Positions 29,286-41,560 of a stretch of 64,000 nt of DNA are shown piece by piece. The notes beneath the pieces were generated by a model. That model ran no database searches. It was given only the letters and a program-made list of their open reading frames with translations, and had not been told where the DNA came from. The stretch comes from Citrus sinensis. Its lineage: Eukaryota; Streptophyta; Magnoliopsida; Sapindales; Rutaceae. Each line of letters starts with the position of its first letter. Position 1 is the stretch's first letter. The stretch is taken from contig NC_068558.1 of assembly GCF_022201045.2 (NCBI RefSeq), positions 46,341,001-46,405,000 of the forward strand. The letters are read 5' to 3'. The translations under genes and the position numbers were made by a program.

Positions 29286-32200
29286 ATGGAAGAAACATTT
29301 GTACCTTTCCGCGGGATTAAAAATGATCTTCGAGGAAGATTGATGTGTTACAAGCAAGATTGGACCAGTGGCTTTAAAGCAGGCTTCAGGTATGCCGTAT
29401 ATGCATGCATTCACCTCAACTTTTAGCTTCATTTAAGTTTGTATTAATTGGTGAGTTTTTCAATGAGTGAAACCGATACGTACATCGTTTTCAGGATTTT
29501 GGCTCCCACCACATACATATTCTTTGCTTCCGCGATTCCGGTCATTTCATTTGGTGAACAACTTGAGAGAGATACTGGTACGGTGTTCAGAAAATAATAA
29601 TTTTTTAATTTTTAAAATGTTCTGTCACCTTACATTTCTATCAAATTCCTTGATCCGCATATAAATAATTAAATAAATAAATAAATCTCATGCAGAGGGC
29701 GTACTGACGGCAGTTCAAACGTTGGCATCTACTGCCCTTTGTGGGATTATACACTCGATCATTGGAGGCCAACCATTGCTGATATTAGGAGTGGCAGAGC
29801 CTACTGTCATTATGTACACATTTATGTTTAACTTTGCCAAAGAGAGAGCAGACTTGGGTCGAAATCTCTTCATAGCCTGGTCTGGATGGTGAGTTATTTC
29901 ACAGTTTTTGGCCTTCTGATCTGCAGTGCACATATATTTCAAATTCTTTTTTCAGTACTGCCTGGACACAACCTCAACCTCTTTCACCATTTAATCTTGT
30001 AGGGTATGTGTTTGGACGGCATTGCTTCTGCTCATGCTGTCGATCTTAGGCGCTTGCTCCATTATCAACAGATTTACACGTGTAGCAGGAGAATTGTTTG
30101 GTCTGCTTATTGCAATGCTGTTCATGCAGCAAGCGATCAAGGTAAGAGTAGTGGTTCTTATATATATCATCATGTATTTTAATTAATCATCATACTTTTC
30201 CATATTAGTTATGATACTAGAATTTGATTTTCATGGTTACCTAATTTATTATTACTCGAACTGAACTAAGGGTCTCGTGGAAGAATTTCGAATTCCAGAA
30301 CGAGAAAATCCAAAATTGGTTCAGTTCATACCTTCATGGAGGTTTGCAAATGGGATGTTTGCTTTAGTTCTGTCATTCGGCCTTCTATACACAGGACTGA
30401 AAAGCCGAAAAGCAAGGTCATGGCGCTATGGAACTGGTTAGTACGCGTCTTCGCTGTAAATAGACTCTTCTATAAAGTTGACAACCTTAGTCACTTTAAT
30501 TTTTTCCTTTTTGGGTTAATTTGATGAATTAAATTTGTTTTGACAGGTTGGCTAAGAAGCGTCATAGCAGACTACGGCGTGCCACTTATGGTTGTGGTGT
30601 GGACAGGGGTTTCATACATACCATCTGGTGATGTTCCCAAAGGAATCCCACGACGCCTCTTCAGTCCAAATCCATGGTCCCCTGGTGCTTATGAAAATTG
30701 GACTGTCATTAAGGCCTGTTTAATTGATCTTTATATAGAATATTTCCCCCCCTCAAAATGATCAAATATTGATTCATGTATTTTTCAAAATGACAGGACA
30801 TGCTGAACGTTCCCATTGTCTACATAATTGGAGCTTTTATTCCAGCAACCATGATTGCTGTGCTCTATTATTTTGACCATAGTGTAGCATCCCAACTTGC
30901 TCAGCAGAAAGAGTTCAACCTGAGAAAGCCATCATCTTACCATTATGATTTGCTTCTTTTGGGATTTTTGGTATGCAATAGGTCCTCTTGATCCCTCACT
31001 GCTTTCACATTTATATACTCTCCTTGTGTTAAATTGCATTTTAATGGCAGACCTTACTGTGTGGACTTATTGGAATCCCTCCATCTAATGGTGTCATTCC
31101 ACAATCTCCAATGCATACCAAGAGTCTGGCTACTCTTAAACACCAGGTATTCTTCACTCCATGATGGAGTCATTACATAATTCTTCTCAAATTAACTGTG
31201 CAAATCAATTTGCTTAACATCACACTCTGCGCATTTGCAGTTGCTCAGAAACCGCCTTGTTGCAACAGCACGCACAAGTATGAGGAAGAATGCTAGCCTG
31301 GGACAGATGTATGGAAATATGCAAGAAGCCTATCAGCAAATGCAGACCCCTTTAATCTACCAGCAGTCTGCAGCGCAAGTATGACTCTAGTATACTCTTG
31401 CTATGCTTTATGGTTCATTAACTTTTATGATATTGTCTTTAAATTTAAATACATTTCTGGGCTAGTTGCCTAGCATTATTGGATGATTTTTATAAATATA
31501 AGTTCAACTAATAGGGTCAACAGAAGCATAAATATGCAGGCTACACAATTGGAATAATTACCATAGTAAGTTGTTTGATAGTCAAGTAACCTTGCTACTA
31601 CAATTGAAGTTGACATCATAATATGAGCTGATGTTTCTGATTTTAAATAATCCATATGTAAACCTGAGACTGCTGAAAGCTAAACTACGTTCAAATTCTT
31701 GTGCAGGGACTAAAAGAATTAAAAGAATCAACCATTCAAGCAGCATCATGCACAGGAAACCTTAATGCCCCAGTAGACGAGACTTTATTTGATATTGAGA
31801 AAGAAATTGATGATCTTCTGCCAGTTGAGGTTAAAGAACAGCGTCTCAGTAACTTGCTTCAAGCCATCATGGTGGGAGGATGTGTTGCAGCAATGCCCTT
31901 CCTCAAAATGATACCAACCTCAGTCCTTTGGGGCTACTTTGCCTTCATGGCCATTGAAAGTTTACCCGGCAACCAATTTTGGGAAAGGATCTTGTTGCTC
32001 TTCACGGCGCCAAGCAGAAGATACAAGTAACATGATCAAACTAGTCTTTAGATGATCTCAACTTTGCCTGTTCTGCTTAAAAATGTCTAAGATATACATA
32101 TCTTTCTTGCAGAGTCCTTGAGGAGTACCATGCCACATTTGTTGAAACTGTGCCATTCAAAACAATAGCAATGTTTACCATTTTCCAAACAATTTATTTG

Positions 32201-32762
32201 CTAATCTGTTTTGGGCTTACTTGGGTTCCAATTGCTGGGGTTATGTTTCCTTTGATGATTATGCTGCTGGTTCCGGCAAGACAATACATTCTGCCCAAGT
32301 TTTTCAAAGGGGTACACCTTCAAGACTTGGACGCAGCAGAGTATGAAGAGGCTCCAGCTTTGCCATTCAATCTTGCAGCAGTATGATCTCTGTCCAACTC
32401 AATAACCATTAAGTTTTTAATTGACAAACATTTTTTTCCCCACATTCATCAAATGTTTGATGTTTATTTCAAAACAGGAGACACAGATGGGCGCTGGTGC
32501 TTCTTATGCAGGGGATGCAGAGATTTTAGATGAGGTTATAACTAGAAGCCGTGGTGAGTTTAGGCACACAAACAGTTCTAAAATCACAAGCTCCACTTCA
32601 ACGCCAGCAAATGATCCTCTGAGCATGCAGAGTCCACGAGTCCGACAAAGTCCTCGCCTCAGTGAACTAAGAGGGGAAAGAAGTCCTCGCATTAGAGGTC
32701 TTCCAAGTCCAAAGACTGGAGAATCAAAATTGTCTAATTTGGGGAAAAGTCCTCTAAACTAA
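29286..32762 (+). CDS. BOR1: BOR1-type borate exporter, 12 exons
   Basis: Exons are 29286-29389, 29495-29577, 29696-29888, 30003-30141, 30271-30436, 30547-30713, 30797-30970, 31051-31146, 31241-31378, 31707-32026, 32113-32380 and 32478-32762, giving 710 aa (Arabidopsis BOR1 is 704). It is an SLC4-like membrane protein that moves borate out of root cells toward the xylem. The N-terminus [18 protein letters not shown], the many hydrophobic spans and the [14 protein letters not shown] block are family hallmarks. Tyr398 (YGNM) and Tyr405 (YQQM) sit at the numbers of two tyrosine trafficking signals of Arabidopsis BOR1; the third, Tyr373, is His373 here. Lys592 (FFKG) lines up with the ubiquitinated Lys590. 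The tail is Ser/Pro/Arg-rich with SPR repeats. The intron after exon 6 uses a GC donor (AAG|GCCT). A BOR2-type paralog cannot be excluded. Confidence 0.96.
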
Positions 32763-33169
32763 GCCTCAAAATTCTAGCAAATAATTGACCGGGGTGATCT
32801 ATCTACTTTCCAGGAGTTTTAAGTGGCTTGTTACTTGTCCTGTTTTCATTGCTGCGTCTGTTGTTTGGATTGCTGTTGCTGTAAAATTAATCTCTCTTCT
32901 GCTGAGCAAGAGTGTAACAATAGAATCGAGTGGCTTGTCTTGTAACTACAACACTAGTTGATATGTACTTCCCACCGTATAGTTTCCATTCCCTTTGTAA
33001 AGGAAACTTGCTCTCTCCTCTATTATCTTACACTCACACGATAAGACAATTCTGCAATAAACACTGAAAATTTGACACAACACTCACATTTCAAATGTTA
33101 GTGCCACTAAAGAAGCCCTGCAATAGCATCAGCAAAGATTACAGACACAAAGACGCAACCTAGTACCAC
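32763..33169. other. BOR 3' UTR and spacer
   Basis: Roughly 250-300 bases of 3' UTR; AATAAA at about 33055 is a possible poly(A) signal. No other gene is seen. Confidence 0.5.
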
Positions 33170-33679
33170 CAGGGGTGGAGGGTGCTTACGAGTTACGACT
33201 AGAGGAGGCCACGGCACTTACAGACTTTCAAAAAATTTTGAAATTTCTATAGGAAATATAAAAAATTAGGTATAAAAATATTAATTTGGCCTTGCATAAT
33301 TAATTTGTAAACTTTATATATAGGATGAAATGTAATTTTATATTTTGTAAAATAAAGTCAAAGTGACCCAATTATTTGATCTTTGTTTTGTTTATTACTT
33401 TTTCATTCTGACATAATAGCAAGTAACTTTTTAAAAATTTGATAAAATTTGGACCTAGTTCTTTGATTTTTATTTTTATTAATTTTTTTCTCTTTTTTTT
33501 TTTTTTTTAATTTATAGTAGTAACCTCTACTGCTGCAATTACAAGTAAAGTTCCGAAATTCACAACGACTACACCACAACTGTAAATGAAAAAAAAAAAA
33601 AACCATTTAAAATCAATTCCTTATTAAAAGTTAAAGTTTGAACTTGGTCGCTTCCGAAGATTTACTCCGAGCTCCCCCG
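33170..33679. mobile_element. Worn hAT-like non-autonomous element
   Basis: The left end CAGGGGTGGAG is typical of plant hAT elements and the right end reads CTCCCCCG, a weak inverted match. AGTACCAC (33162-33169) and AGTACCAG (33680-33687) form an 8-bp target-site duplication with one mismatch. The 510-bp inside is AT-rich and non-coding with long T and A runs. Confidence 0.5.
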
Positions 33680-36167
33680 AGTACCAGTAAAGAAGCTTTA
33701 TCTAGGAATGTTTTAATGATAACGCCACTGTTCAAAAAATGTACTTATGTGGCTTAGATGTTGGAGCATGAAAAAATTACACTACAAAAAGTGAGTGCCC
33801 GAATATCTTATCTGTATTTATCGCTTTTCCGAGATTTAGATCCACTCGATCATTATTCTGTCTTGCGCATTTGTCTTGTCATTGCGCTCATTACAATCCA
33901 ACAGAAGAGTCAACCATTCAGTCGATAACATAACACCAATTATGAAGATAAAAGCCGAAAATGAGTCTTTTAGAATAGTTGCCAAAGAAAAAGCAGCGGC
34001 CAGAAATTTTGCTCATCATAGTTCTCGAATGTGTGAGTGAAGGCGGTGCTGTTGTTTTCATTGCATTGACTATCATTATTTGCACTTCATGTGTATTATT
34101 CTTCTTTTTCTTCGCGTGTATCATTATTTAGCTCATCAGGTCTCTTTCTAATAATTTCAGGATCTTTGTCTTTGTGTGGAATTCTGTGAACCATCTCCAA
34201 AGCACTGGCTTAATCATCTTTTGATTCTGTCCAAAGAGAAAACACGCTTGACATCACTAATAGCAAAGAAACATAAATTTGATTCTTTCAAGTGAGGGTT
34301 GGACACATAAGTTGACCATAACCTAGATCCATGTTCACATCAAAGAACTTGCTCGGTCAAGATGAATAGCGGAAGCCTTACCATGAATATATTGCTATAC
34401 CGTTTCTCTGCTGCGAATATCTGCAGCATACATTTACAGGGTCTTATGTAGCAGTGAAAATGGGTTTTCATAGTTCAAGTCCGCAATTTTTTTTTTTTAA
34501 TTATAAAACGCATGCAGAAGAGTTGTTATTTTTCATACGACAGCCTTTCAATATTGTAATGTTAATGCACCACTGGTGAACACTGCACAAGGGTAAACGC
34601 CTTGTCCTTGTGATGTGATGGACAGCATGTTATGTCCATTCAGATTCAGATTCAGATTCAGGCATATTTAATCTTATTCATATAAATGGAGGGCCGTTCT
34701 AATAAAAGAATCTATAACTGCTAGTGCTACTACAGCTTCTGTAAAGTTATGAAAGAAAGGCAGTGCAGGAAAGCCGAATCAAAATATGTAACATGATATT
34801 TATTAATATAAAAAGTCATTGCATAAGCCTTTTTCCCCCCCTTTCTTTAACATTTTCTTGCATCATTTCGGAGGTGACAAACGATAGAAACAAACAGTCT
34901 GATTATTCTTAATATATAGTGTATGCCTCCCTCTGGAAACTGATACCAAGCCTCTGCTTTTGTTTCGTAACATTGTAAAAGATAATAAAGGTGTTTCGTT
35001 CAAAAACTTTTGAAACAGAAAAAAAAGAGAGCCTCCATTGCTTTTGCTAATAAAGTTAAAATGTAAAAGCAAAAGTAGCAGAATATACATACATATAATT
35101 GAGCTAAGCTACTTGAAGTTTCTCGTGATTTGATATGTGTGATTGATTCCTCGCGACTTTGTTGTCCCGCCAACTGCCATTGGCTTGGCTTTCACACAAA
35201 AAACTTTTGAGTGAGTAATATAAAATTAATCAACCAACCAAACCCACTAATCAAAGAATCAAATAAGTGTGGTAAATATTTCCAGGCTTATTCTTTTTAA
35301 ACAAAACAAAAGAAATGAAATTGACCCGTGGTCAGATGATGGGGTTGGCCGGTCACGAGCAGGCCTTTTCCACACCCAAAACTCTTTATAAAATCCATTT
35401 TTAATTCACTTTACTTAGATAACCAGATTTAATTTAATTCATTTCTTATTTTTAAAATGAAAATTTGAATTCAACATTTATATAAATTATTCTTTTAACA
35501 AACATTTTACACCCCGCTCTATTTCATAATTTATATTTATATTTTAATTTTAATAAAAAAATCTGAGAAAATTTAGGAATTTAAAGTTATGAAAATAGAA
35601 ACTATATAATAAGAGGAAAATAATTTAAGATTTTAAGATTTGTATGTATTCCATAAATAAAATTTTTAAAATAGACAATTTTTTGGATAAATTTTGTTAT
35701 GGAAAGATGGTCATTTTAATATATAAATTTGTATTTTGTAAATTAAATTGGGTATTTTCGGAGATAACACTAAAAAAAAAAAGTGTTATCAGAATTTTAG
35801 TGGGGGTGTTAAAAGTTCAATTCACTGGTTTTTGGGCTGGGGAACACTGCCAGAGCTAGTTACGTCGTGGAGCCCAGATTGAATTTTTTTATTGAGTTAC
35901 TAAACGAACCCGTTATAAGTCCAGGTGCACCACCATGTCACATAAACATTTTGTACTTAAGTGCAGCTATTGGCACCCCTCAAAACATCTTTTAAAGCTC
36001 TTCCTTCATATTTACCATTTTTAGTCCAGATTCAAAGTACAAAAACGAGCAACAATCATCTCATTACTGTTGACTCGGTTTTTTGCAAGACCCAAGAACA
36101 TCTAATGACTCGCTATAAAATCAGCAACTCTACTTACTCCAATACTCAATTCCTAGTAATTGATTAA
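33680..36167. other. Intergenic, no gene recognised
   Basis: AT-rich sequence with a small (CAGATT)n tract at about 34641-34660. Open frames are short and match no family I know. Confidence 0.4.
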
Positions 36168-36957
36168 TGCTGCGTTTATTTTTTGGATTGGAGTGGAAAT
36201 CTTGAGGAGTGGGAATCCTTGGATTAAGAATGTGGAGTGGGAGTAGGAGTAGGGTGTTTATTTAGACTAAATGAAAGTATGGATTGTCAATCAGAATTCT
36301 AATTATTTGTTTACTTTGTCTTGGATTGGGAGTAAATTATTTTAAATTACAATTTTATCCTTATGTACAGAATTATAATTTGTAATTAAAAAATTAATAA
36401 AAAATATATTTAGAAAATAAAATAAATATTTTATTATATTTATAAATTAATAATAATTACTAATATTCTTAATTATGTAAATAATAATTTTTTAATAATT
36501 TAAATTTAAATTATGTGAATAAAAATTATTAATAATAGCAACACAAATAAAATATTATTATTGATAATATAGTACAAAATTAATTTTTTTAGAATAAAAT
36601 ATTTATTATTATTAATTAAATAAATAATTAATATTTATTAAAATTAATGTTTAATATTATTAATTTAAATATAATATTTATTTATTTTTATTTTATTAAA
36701 TTTAATAAAATAAATATGATATAATTATTATTTTTAATAAATATGATATTATTTATTTATTTTATTAAATATTATTTATTTATTTATTTTTATAAGGATA
36801 AAATGGGAAGAGGGGAGAGTGGATTCCCACTCCCCACTCCAAAATTAAGTGGGACCCATAGATTCTCACTCCCACTCCCCAATTTTTTAAGGTAAGTAAA
36901 CACTGGAGTGGGAGGAATCCACACTCCACACTCCCACTCCAGAAAGTAAACACTGCC
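36168..36957. mobile_element. Harbinger/Tourist-like MITE, 790 bp
   Basis: The left end TGCTGCGTTTATTTTTT and the reverse complement of the right end (GGCAGTGTTTACTTTCT) are inverted repeats, and TAA flanks both sides (36165-36167, 36958-36960). Subterminal GGAGTGGGAGT / ACTCCCACTCC motifs recur many times near both ends, able to form long stems. The centre is almost pure A/T. No transposase is encoded. Confidence 0.8.
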
Positions 36958-37771
36958 TAAGAGTTTTTTCTGTAACTACTCCAATTTTTGTCATTAGGAA
37001 AATTATTCATCATAATTTCAAAAAATAATATTATTAAAAAAAACATACGGGTTTAATTTGTGGAAATATAGATAAAATAATGTGGATTTCATTTTCAGAG
37101 TTTTGAGGAATTTTTTTAATAAATAAAATCGCAAAGAAGAATGCCGTGTTCTCGCACTGCACACTTGTGCAACGAAAATGTGAGCTTTTATTAGGGAAGA
37201 AAAAGAAATCAAGAGCATCTAAGAATTAAAAATAGGTGAAAACAAAAAGGTTAATTTAATTTAATTATTTAATGGGTACTATTACGAAAGGGGTTTCAAG
37301 AGGCCGTCAGATGGGAGCCAGCGGTTCAAAGTTCAACTCTTTTGTACACTTTTGTATCATCAGATTCAGATCCCAACTCGTAGACACAACATAAAACCAG
37401 AACAAGAGTTTAGTTCTACTGATAAATAAAAATAGGGGTCTGAAAAGATAAAGAGTGGGGGCTGACTCGCGTCCATACCGCACGCTAGAAAATAAAAATA
37501 ATATCTCGGACACACCAAAAATCACTTTCAGTTTGCTGCTTCCTGAAGGAAACATTAAATTAGAGTTTCTCTTTTCTTGTTGAGAAACAGACATTTGACG
37601 CAAATTTTAATTGTAATTAAAATCAGACTTTCGCTTTCATGATCAACTCATCTATATGGATGGTCACGTTTTTGTAATTATATAATTAACGAAGCAATTA
37701 ATTAGTGGTCATTCATTGAAATTACCAAAATAAAAGAAGAAATTAAAGCAAGAAAACAATATAAAATTACA
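36958..37771. other. Spacer and 3' flank of the first NIMIN gene
   Basis: No gene is supported; the 98-aa open frame at 37307-37603 (minus) has no recognisable family. Bases 37600-37771 probably hold the 3' UTR of the NIMIN-like gene. Confidence 0.4.
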
Positions 37772-38152
37772 TTAAAGGGTAAGTTTGAGGTCTAAATGAC
37801 TACCATCATCATCTTCGTGACTATGATGACGCCGTTTGTTGTCTTGGCGTTTGTAGTTGTGGTTACAAGGACCGGGAAGGATGGGAGGTGGCTTTACGAA
37901 TTCAATATCCTGCGCAAAATCTTGCCATTCAAATTTCGGAACCCAACCGGAACTGGGGGTGGATTCCTGACGATGATCCAACTTCCTAACCTTGTTGTTT
38001 CTCTTCGCTTCTTGCAAGTTTCTGATCAGAGCGAAAAACTTCTCCATCTTCTCCTCCTCCTTCGGGGACTCGTCCCTCATTTGAATTTGATCATCATCTT
38101 CGCCGTTGTAGACATTTCCCTTTCCCGTAGCTCTCTCATTTTCCTTTTCCAT
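37772..38152 (-). CDS. NIMIN3-like NPR1-interacting protein (copy A)
   Basis: An intronless gene of 126 aa. It shows the acidic stretch, the EEEKMEKFFAL core (about residues 32-42) followed by a basic helix, a W-x-P-x-F...DF segment in the middle (VPKFEWQDF), and a C-terminal EAR motif LDLKLTL that recruits TOPLESS-type corepressors. The plan matches Arabidopsis NIMIN3 (EEKMEKLY..., FPSFQPEDF, LDLNLSL). NIMIN proteins bind NPR1 and dampen salicylate-induced PR genes; they act in the nucleus. A paralog (152 aa) lies about 6 kb away on the same strand and shares the 11-residue core exactly. The start is the ATG about 50 bases after the expected transcription start. Confidence 0.88.
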   Translation of the reverse strand: MEKENERATGKGNVYNGEDDDQIQMRDESPKEEEKMEKFFALIRNLQEAKRNNKVRKLDHRQESTPSSGWVPKFEWQDFAQDIEFVKPPPILPGPCNHNYKRQDNKRRHHSHEDDDGSHLDLKLTL

Positions 38153-38233
38153 ATCAAGAACGCCGGCTCAAGTTTCTCTTTCTTTCGGTCTGCTTGGCTG
38201 TCGCTCGTCCAATTCTTCATTCTGTCCCCAGTT

Positions 38234-38471
38234 TATTTATAGCAAGAATTAGAGTTAGTCGTCGGCCCCAGCCCACCGATTCTCCATAATCAACGAGCAT
38301 GATGTCATTGTCATTGCTCAGCTTTATTATTATTTGTCCAGTAATTAGTGGGTGCCGTGGCGTCACTCGGAATACGTAAGTATAATCGATCGCAGATGAC
38401 GTATACATGATGACGCCATCTGAGGTTAGCCATACGTATCACGTACTGCAGATGACGTATAAATGATGACG
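38234..38471 (-). promoter_or_regulatory. Copy A promoter: duplicated paired TGACG boxes and TATA
   Basis: A TATA box (CTATAAATA on the minus strand) lies at 38234-38242. Upstream, two copies of a 56-bp unit start at 38392 and 38448 with the shared core GCAGATGACGTATA. Each copy carries two TGACG boxes 14 bp apart (38397 and 38411; 38453 and 38467), and a fifth box in the other direction is at 38361-38365. Paired TGACG boxes are the as-1/ocs type of element bound by TGA bZIP factors that work with NPR1. Salicylate control is inferred. Confidence 0.75.
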
Positions 38472-40330
38472 CCATCTGAGTTTAGCTGTACGTTTCACGT
38501 TACGCTTACACATCATTTTTTCCCTACTTTGACCGGCAGGGAGAAGGAGAAGTTATTAACCTTTGAAAATTGAGACCACTAATTAAATTTTACTTAGTAA
38601 AAGCGATGGCTTAAATTACTTTTTTAATTGTCTAAAGTGCTTATTAATACTTCGTTGAGCATCTATGGGACTGGCAAATTTTGAATAATTTAGAAACACT
38701 AGTTAATAGCAGGGCGATGAATCATTTGCTTCACACACACGCGTGTATATATAAAATGTGAGAACGAGTTTGAGTTTCCACTTGTATTTGTGAAAAAAAA
38801 AAAAACTAAAATATTTATGAAAAAATCTAATTTTTCTAAAGAAACCATCAATTCAAACTGATGGTTTCTTTGTAAGGTGGGTTCATCTGCTTAGCGTTTT
38901 ATATTAGAGTCAATGTACAAATTTAGAAATTTCAAATTCTTTTATGGGATTGTTTCTCATATTTTCATGCACGCTTATTTTAATTTAATTAATTATAATA
39001 AAAAGAGAGAAAATATTTGAAACACATAACATGCATTTATTGAATGGTCTCATTAAGACCATTCACATAATTTTTTTAATCATTTTGTTAAATGGTAGTT
39101 CTCATCACTTAAAACTATTTTTAAAAATGGTGGGGTTGTTACTGTTTAAATTGACAAATAAATGATGTGATAGTTTGATCACGTCAAATAATAATTAATA
39201 AGGTTGATCTATCTAACTTTTCCTCTCTTTTTTTTTCATCATCTAAATTACTAAGAAGACTTAACAGAAAATGGAAAATACAACTTGTAAATCTCTAATT
39301 GCAGTTGTCTTGCCTTTACTTTGAGAGCTCATTTATAATGTTAGTAATACTTCACTTTGCTGATAAAATTTACCATTCAAAATGATAAATATAGGTTAAT
39401 TACTTAGCTAATGAGGTGTTATTCTTGTATATAAATTTGACAAAACATTTTTTAGTAACGCGACCATGGACATGTATACGTGACCAAAATTGGCAACCAA
39501 CTAATACCTTTCTTCAATTCAATTGTTACCTTGGCAAACTTGGTAGTTAGTTGAACAAATGCTCGTATTTGGTACATATGCAACCACTTCCCTTAATTGA
39601 ATTGACATAATTAAAGTTAAGTTCAAACCAATTTACGTGCACTTGAAGTAGACTTGCCAGTTTACATGCAATTGAAGTAGACTTGTGCTTATTTGGAATC
39701 TATTTAGTAGCATTATCTTTATGTTTAGGGGCTGAATATGGATGGATATAAAAATAATTAACATTTAAGAGAGAAAACTTTGAGATTCTTAGACAAAATT
39801 GGCATTTAATTGCCAAGTGGAATAATGTTCTAGAAAATAAATGATGTGTTATAGTGTTTAACAAAATTGACTTTTAAATATATCATTCTGTCATGTGTGC
39901 ACATATGTATATTCAGTAATGATGCACATACTAAAGTTAGTACTGGTGAATTTAGGCAAAATTCACCAGCAAATGAAGGGCAAGAAATATGCCACGAGGG
40001 AGTGACAGCTTAGGTCTATGTGATAGCACAATCAGCATACAATATGGATAAGAATGAGCAAAGCTCACATGCGAATGTAGAAGTTTTATAAGCAATGAGT
40101 TGACAAAACAACTATACATGTATTAACTTTGCATGGTTTTGGAATAAAGGTAAAAATGATCAAATGTCTGTTGTTCAAAAAATGAATCTTGGCTGTTAAT
40201 TTTAGGACTACCTTTTTCAGATTATGTATAAATAACTAGTGTGCTTTTTGTATTTCAACGAGCAATATGAATGATAAGAATGTTTATTTTAATAGCTTTG
40301 CAAATACTTGCTTAATTTCTTATATCATTG
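38472..40330. other. Intergenic, no gene recognised
   Basis: AT-rich sequence. The right part (about 39850-40330) may include the worn LTR of the copia fragment that follows, but I could not set its outer end. Confidence 0.4.
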
Positions 40331-41560
40331 AAATTTAATATCAAAGCTAGAATAATGGCTATAGTAGAAGAGATCAAGTACAAAATGTTGAAATCGATCC
40401 AAATGAACAAAGAACCTTAGATCAAAATGTAGTGACCAACCTAAGAAGATTTATAAAACAAGTTTCAACTTAAAACCTTGTGTCTGGCAATATTGCTTCC
40501 AATTTAGCCAATAATATTAATTTTGTAGCAAACGTTACCTTTACATTTGCAACCTCTATTAAACTCAATTAGTCAAATTTTATGCTTTGGAGAACTCAAG
40601 TAATCTTTAAGCGTTGGGTTTCGTCCTACATTATCCAGTAAAGCGAAGATACTTGAATTTATAAGGAGGATATGTCACTTCACTAATAGACTAATTTTTT
40701 AAGTTGGATAACTAGAAATAATAGGGCAAGAACCCCACCCCCAACATTAAGCCTACATGCTAATGATCTTAAAGGATTTATATATGGATTTGGAAGTTGT
40801 CTTGATCACATGAACTCAAGACTTGATGAGAACCAAAATAAGATTTCAGTTCTAATCTTGACTATACCATATGGGAAAGACATAATTAGGCCCTCATGAG
40901 TTGCTTATTGTGAACACTATTAAAATATGTTTTAGAAGTTGTGGTTGAGTGCACCGCTCATATGAGGTTAGGACTATATTGTCAAGTCAGTTTAATGTTA
41001 GGTCCAATGCTACAATCTTTCAGTTGAGAGCCCAACTCCATATAATCATAAAAGAGTCTGTGTCAATCCATCGATATTACTCTAGAATAAAAGTCATTGT
41101 CAATGCTCTTAGAGCAGCTAGAAGCAATATGTCAGTATGACTCTGTAGTTGTTACCATTACATCTAGAGCTCATCTAACTCTTGTCTCTAAGGTCTATAG
41201 CATGCTGCTTAACCAAGAGAATAGGAAAAAAACCAAATCATGCATTATCAACTTTGAAGGCTCAGTAAATATTGCAAATCTAAAAGGAGGTTACAGAAGA
41301 AATTTTCAAAATTAAGAGAGGTGCAACAATTAGAACTACACTCCTGCCAGAACCACCAACCAAAGACTACCAGCAAACAATGATTAAAAAAAAAAAGCCA
41401 AGGCACTTGTTGATAAAGAAGAACCACCAAATGGACATTCTTAAATTTGCTTTAAGAAAAATCACTCAACTGTTGAATACTGGTACAAATACAAAAGGGG
41501 TTATGCACCAAATTAGAATACAAGAATGAAGCCTAGAAGAAAATATATATCAATTGGTAA
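40331..41560 (+). mobile_element. Ty1/copia LTR-retrotransposon fossil, gag part
   Basis: A primer-site-like sequence related to the initiator-Met tRNA type lies near 40338, followed by scattered similarity to copia gag (UBN2 type): the LWRTQVI-like segment at about 40587-40607, the QFNVRSNATIFQLRAQL segment at about 40982-41032, and ITSRAHLTL at about 41158-41184. The element is broken in many places and lacks a recognisable polymerase part, so it is an old insertion. Confidence 0.7.

Noticed and set aside
37796-38242. 148-aa hydrophobic frame on the plus strand
   Set aside because: It is antisense to the NIMIN copy A gene, whose motifs are clear.
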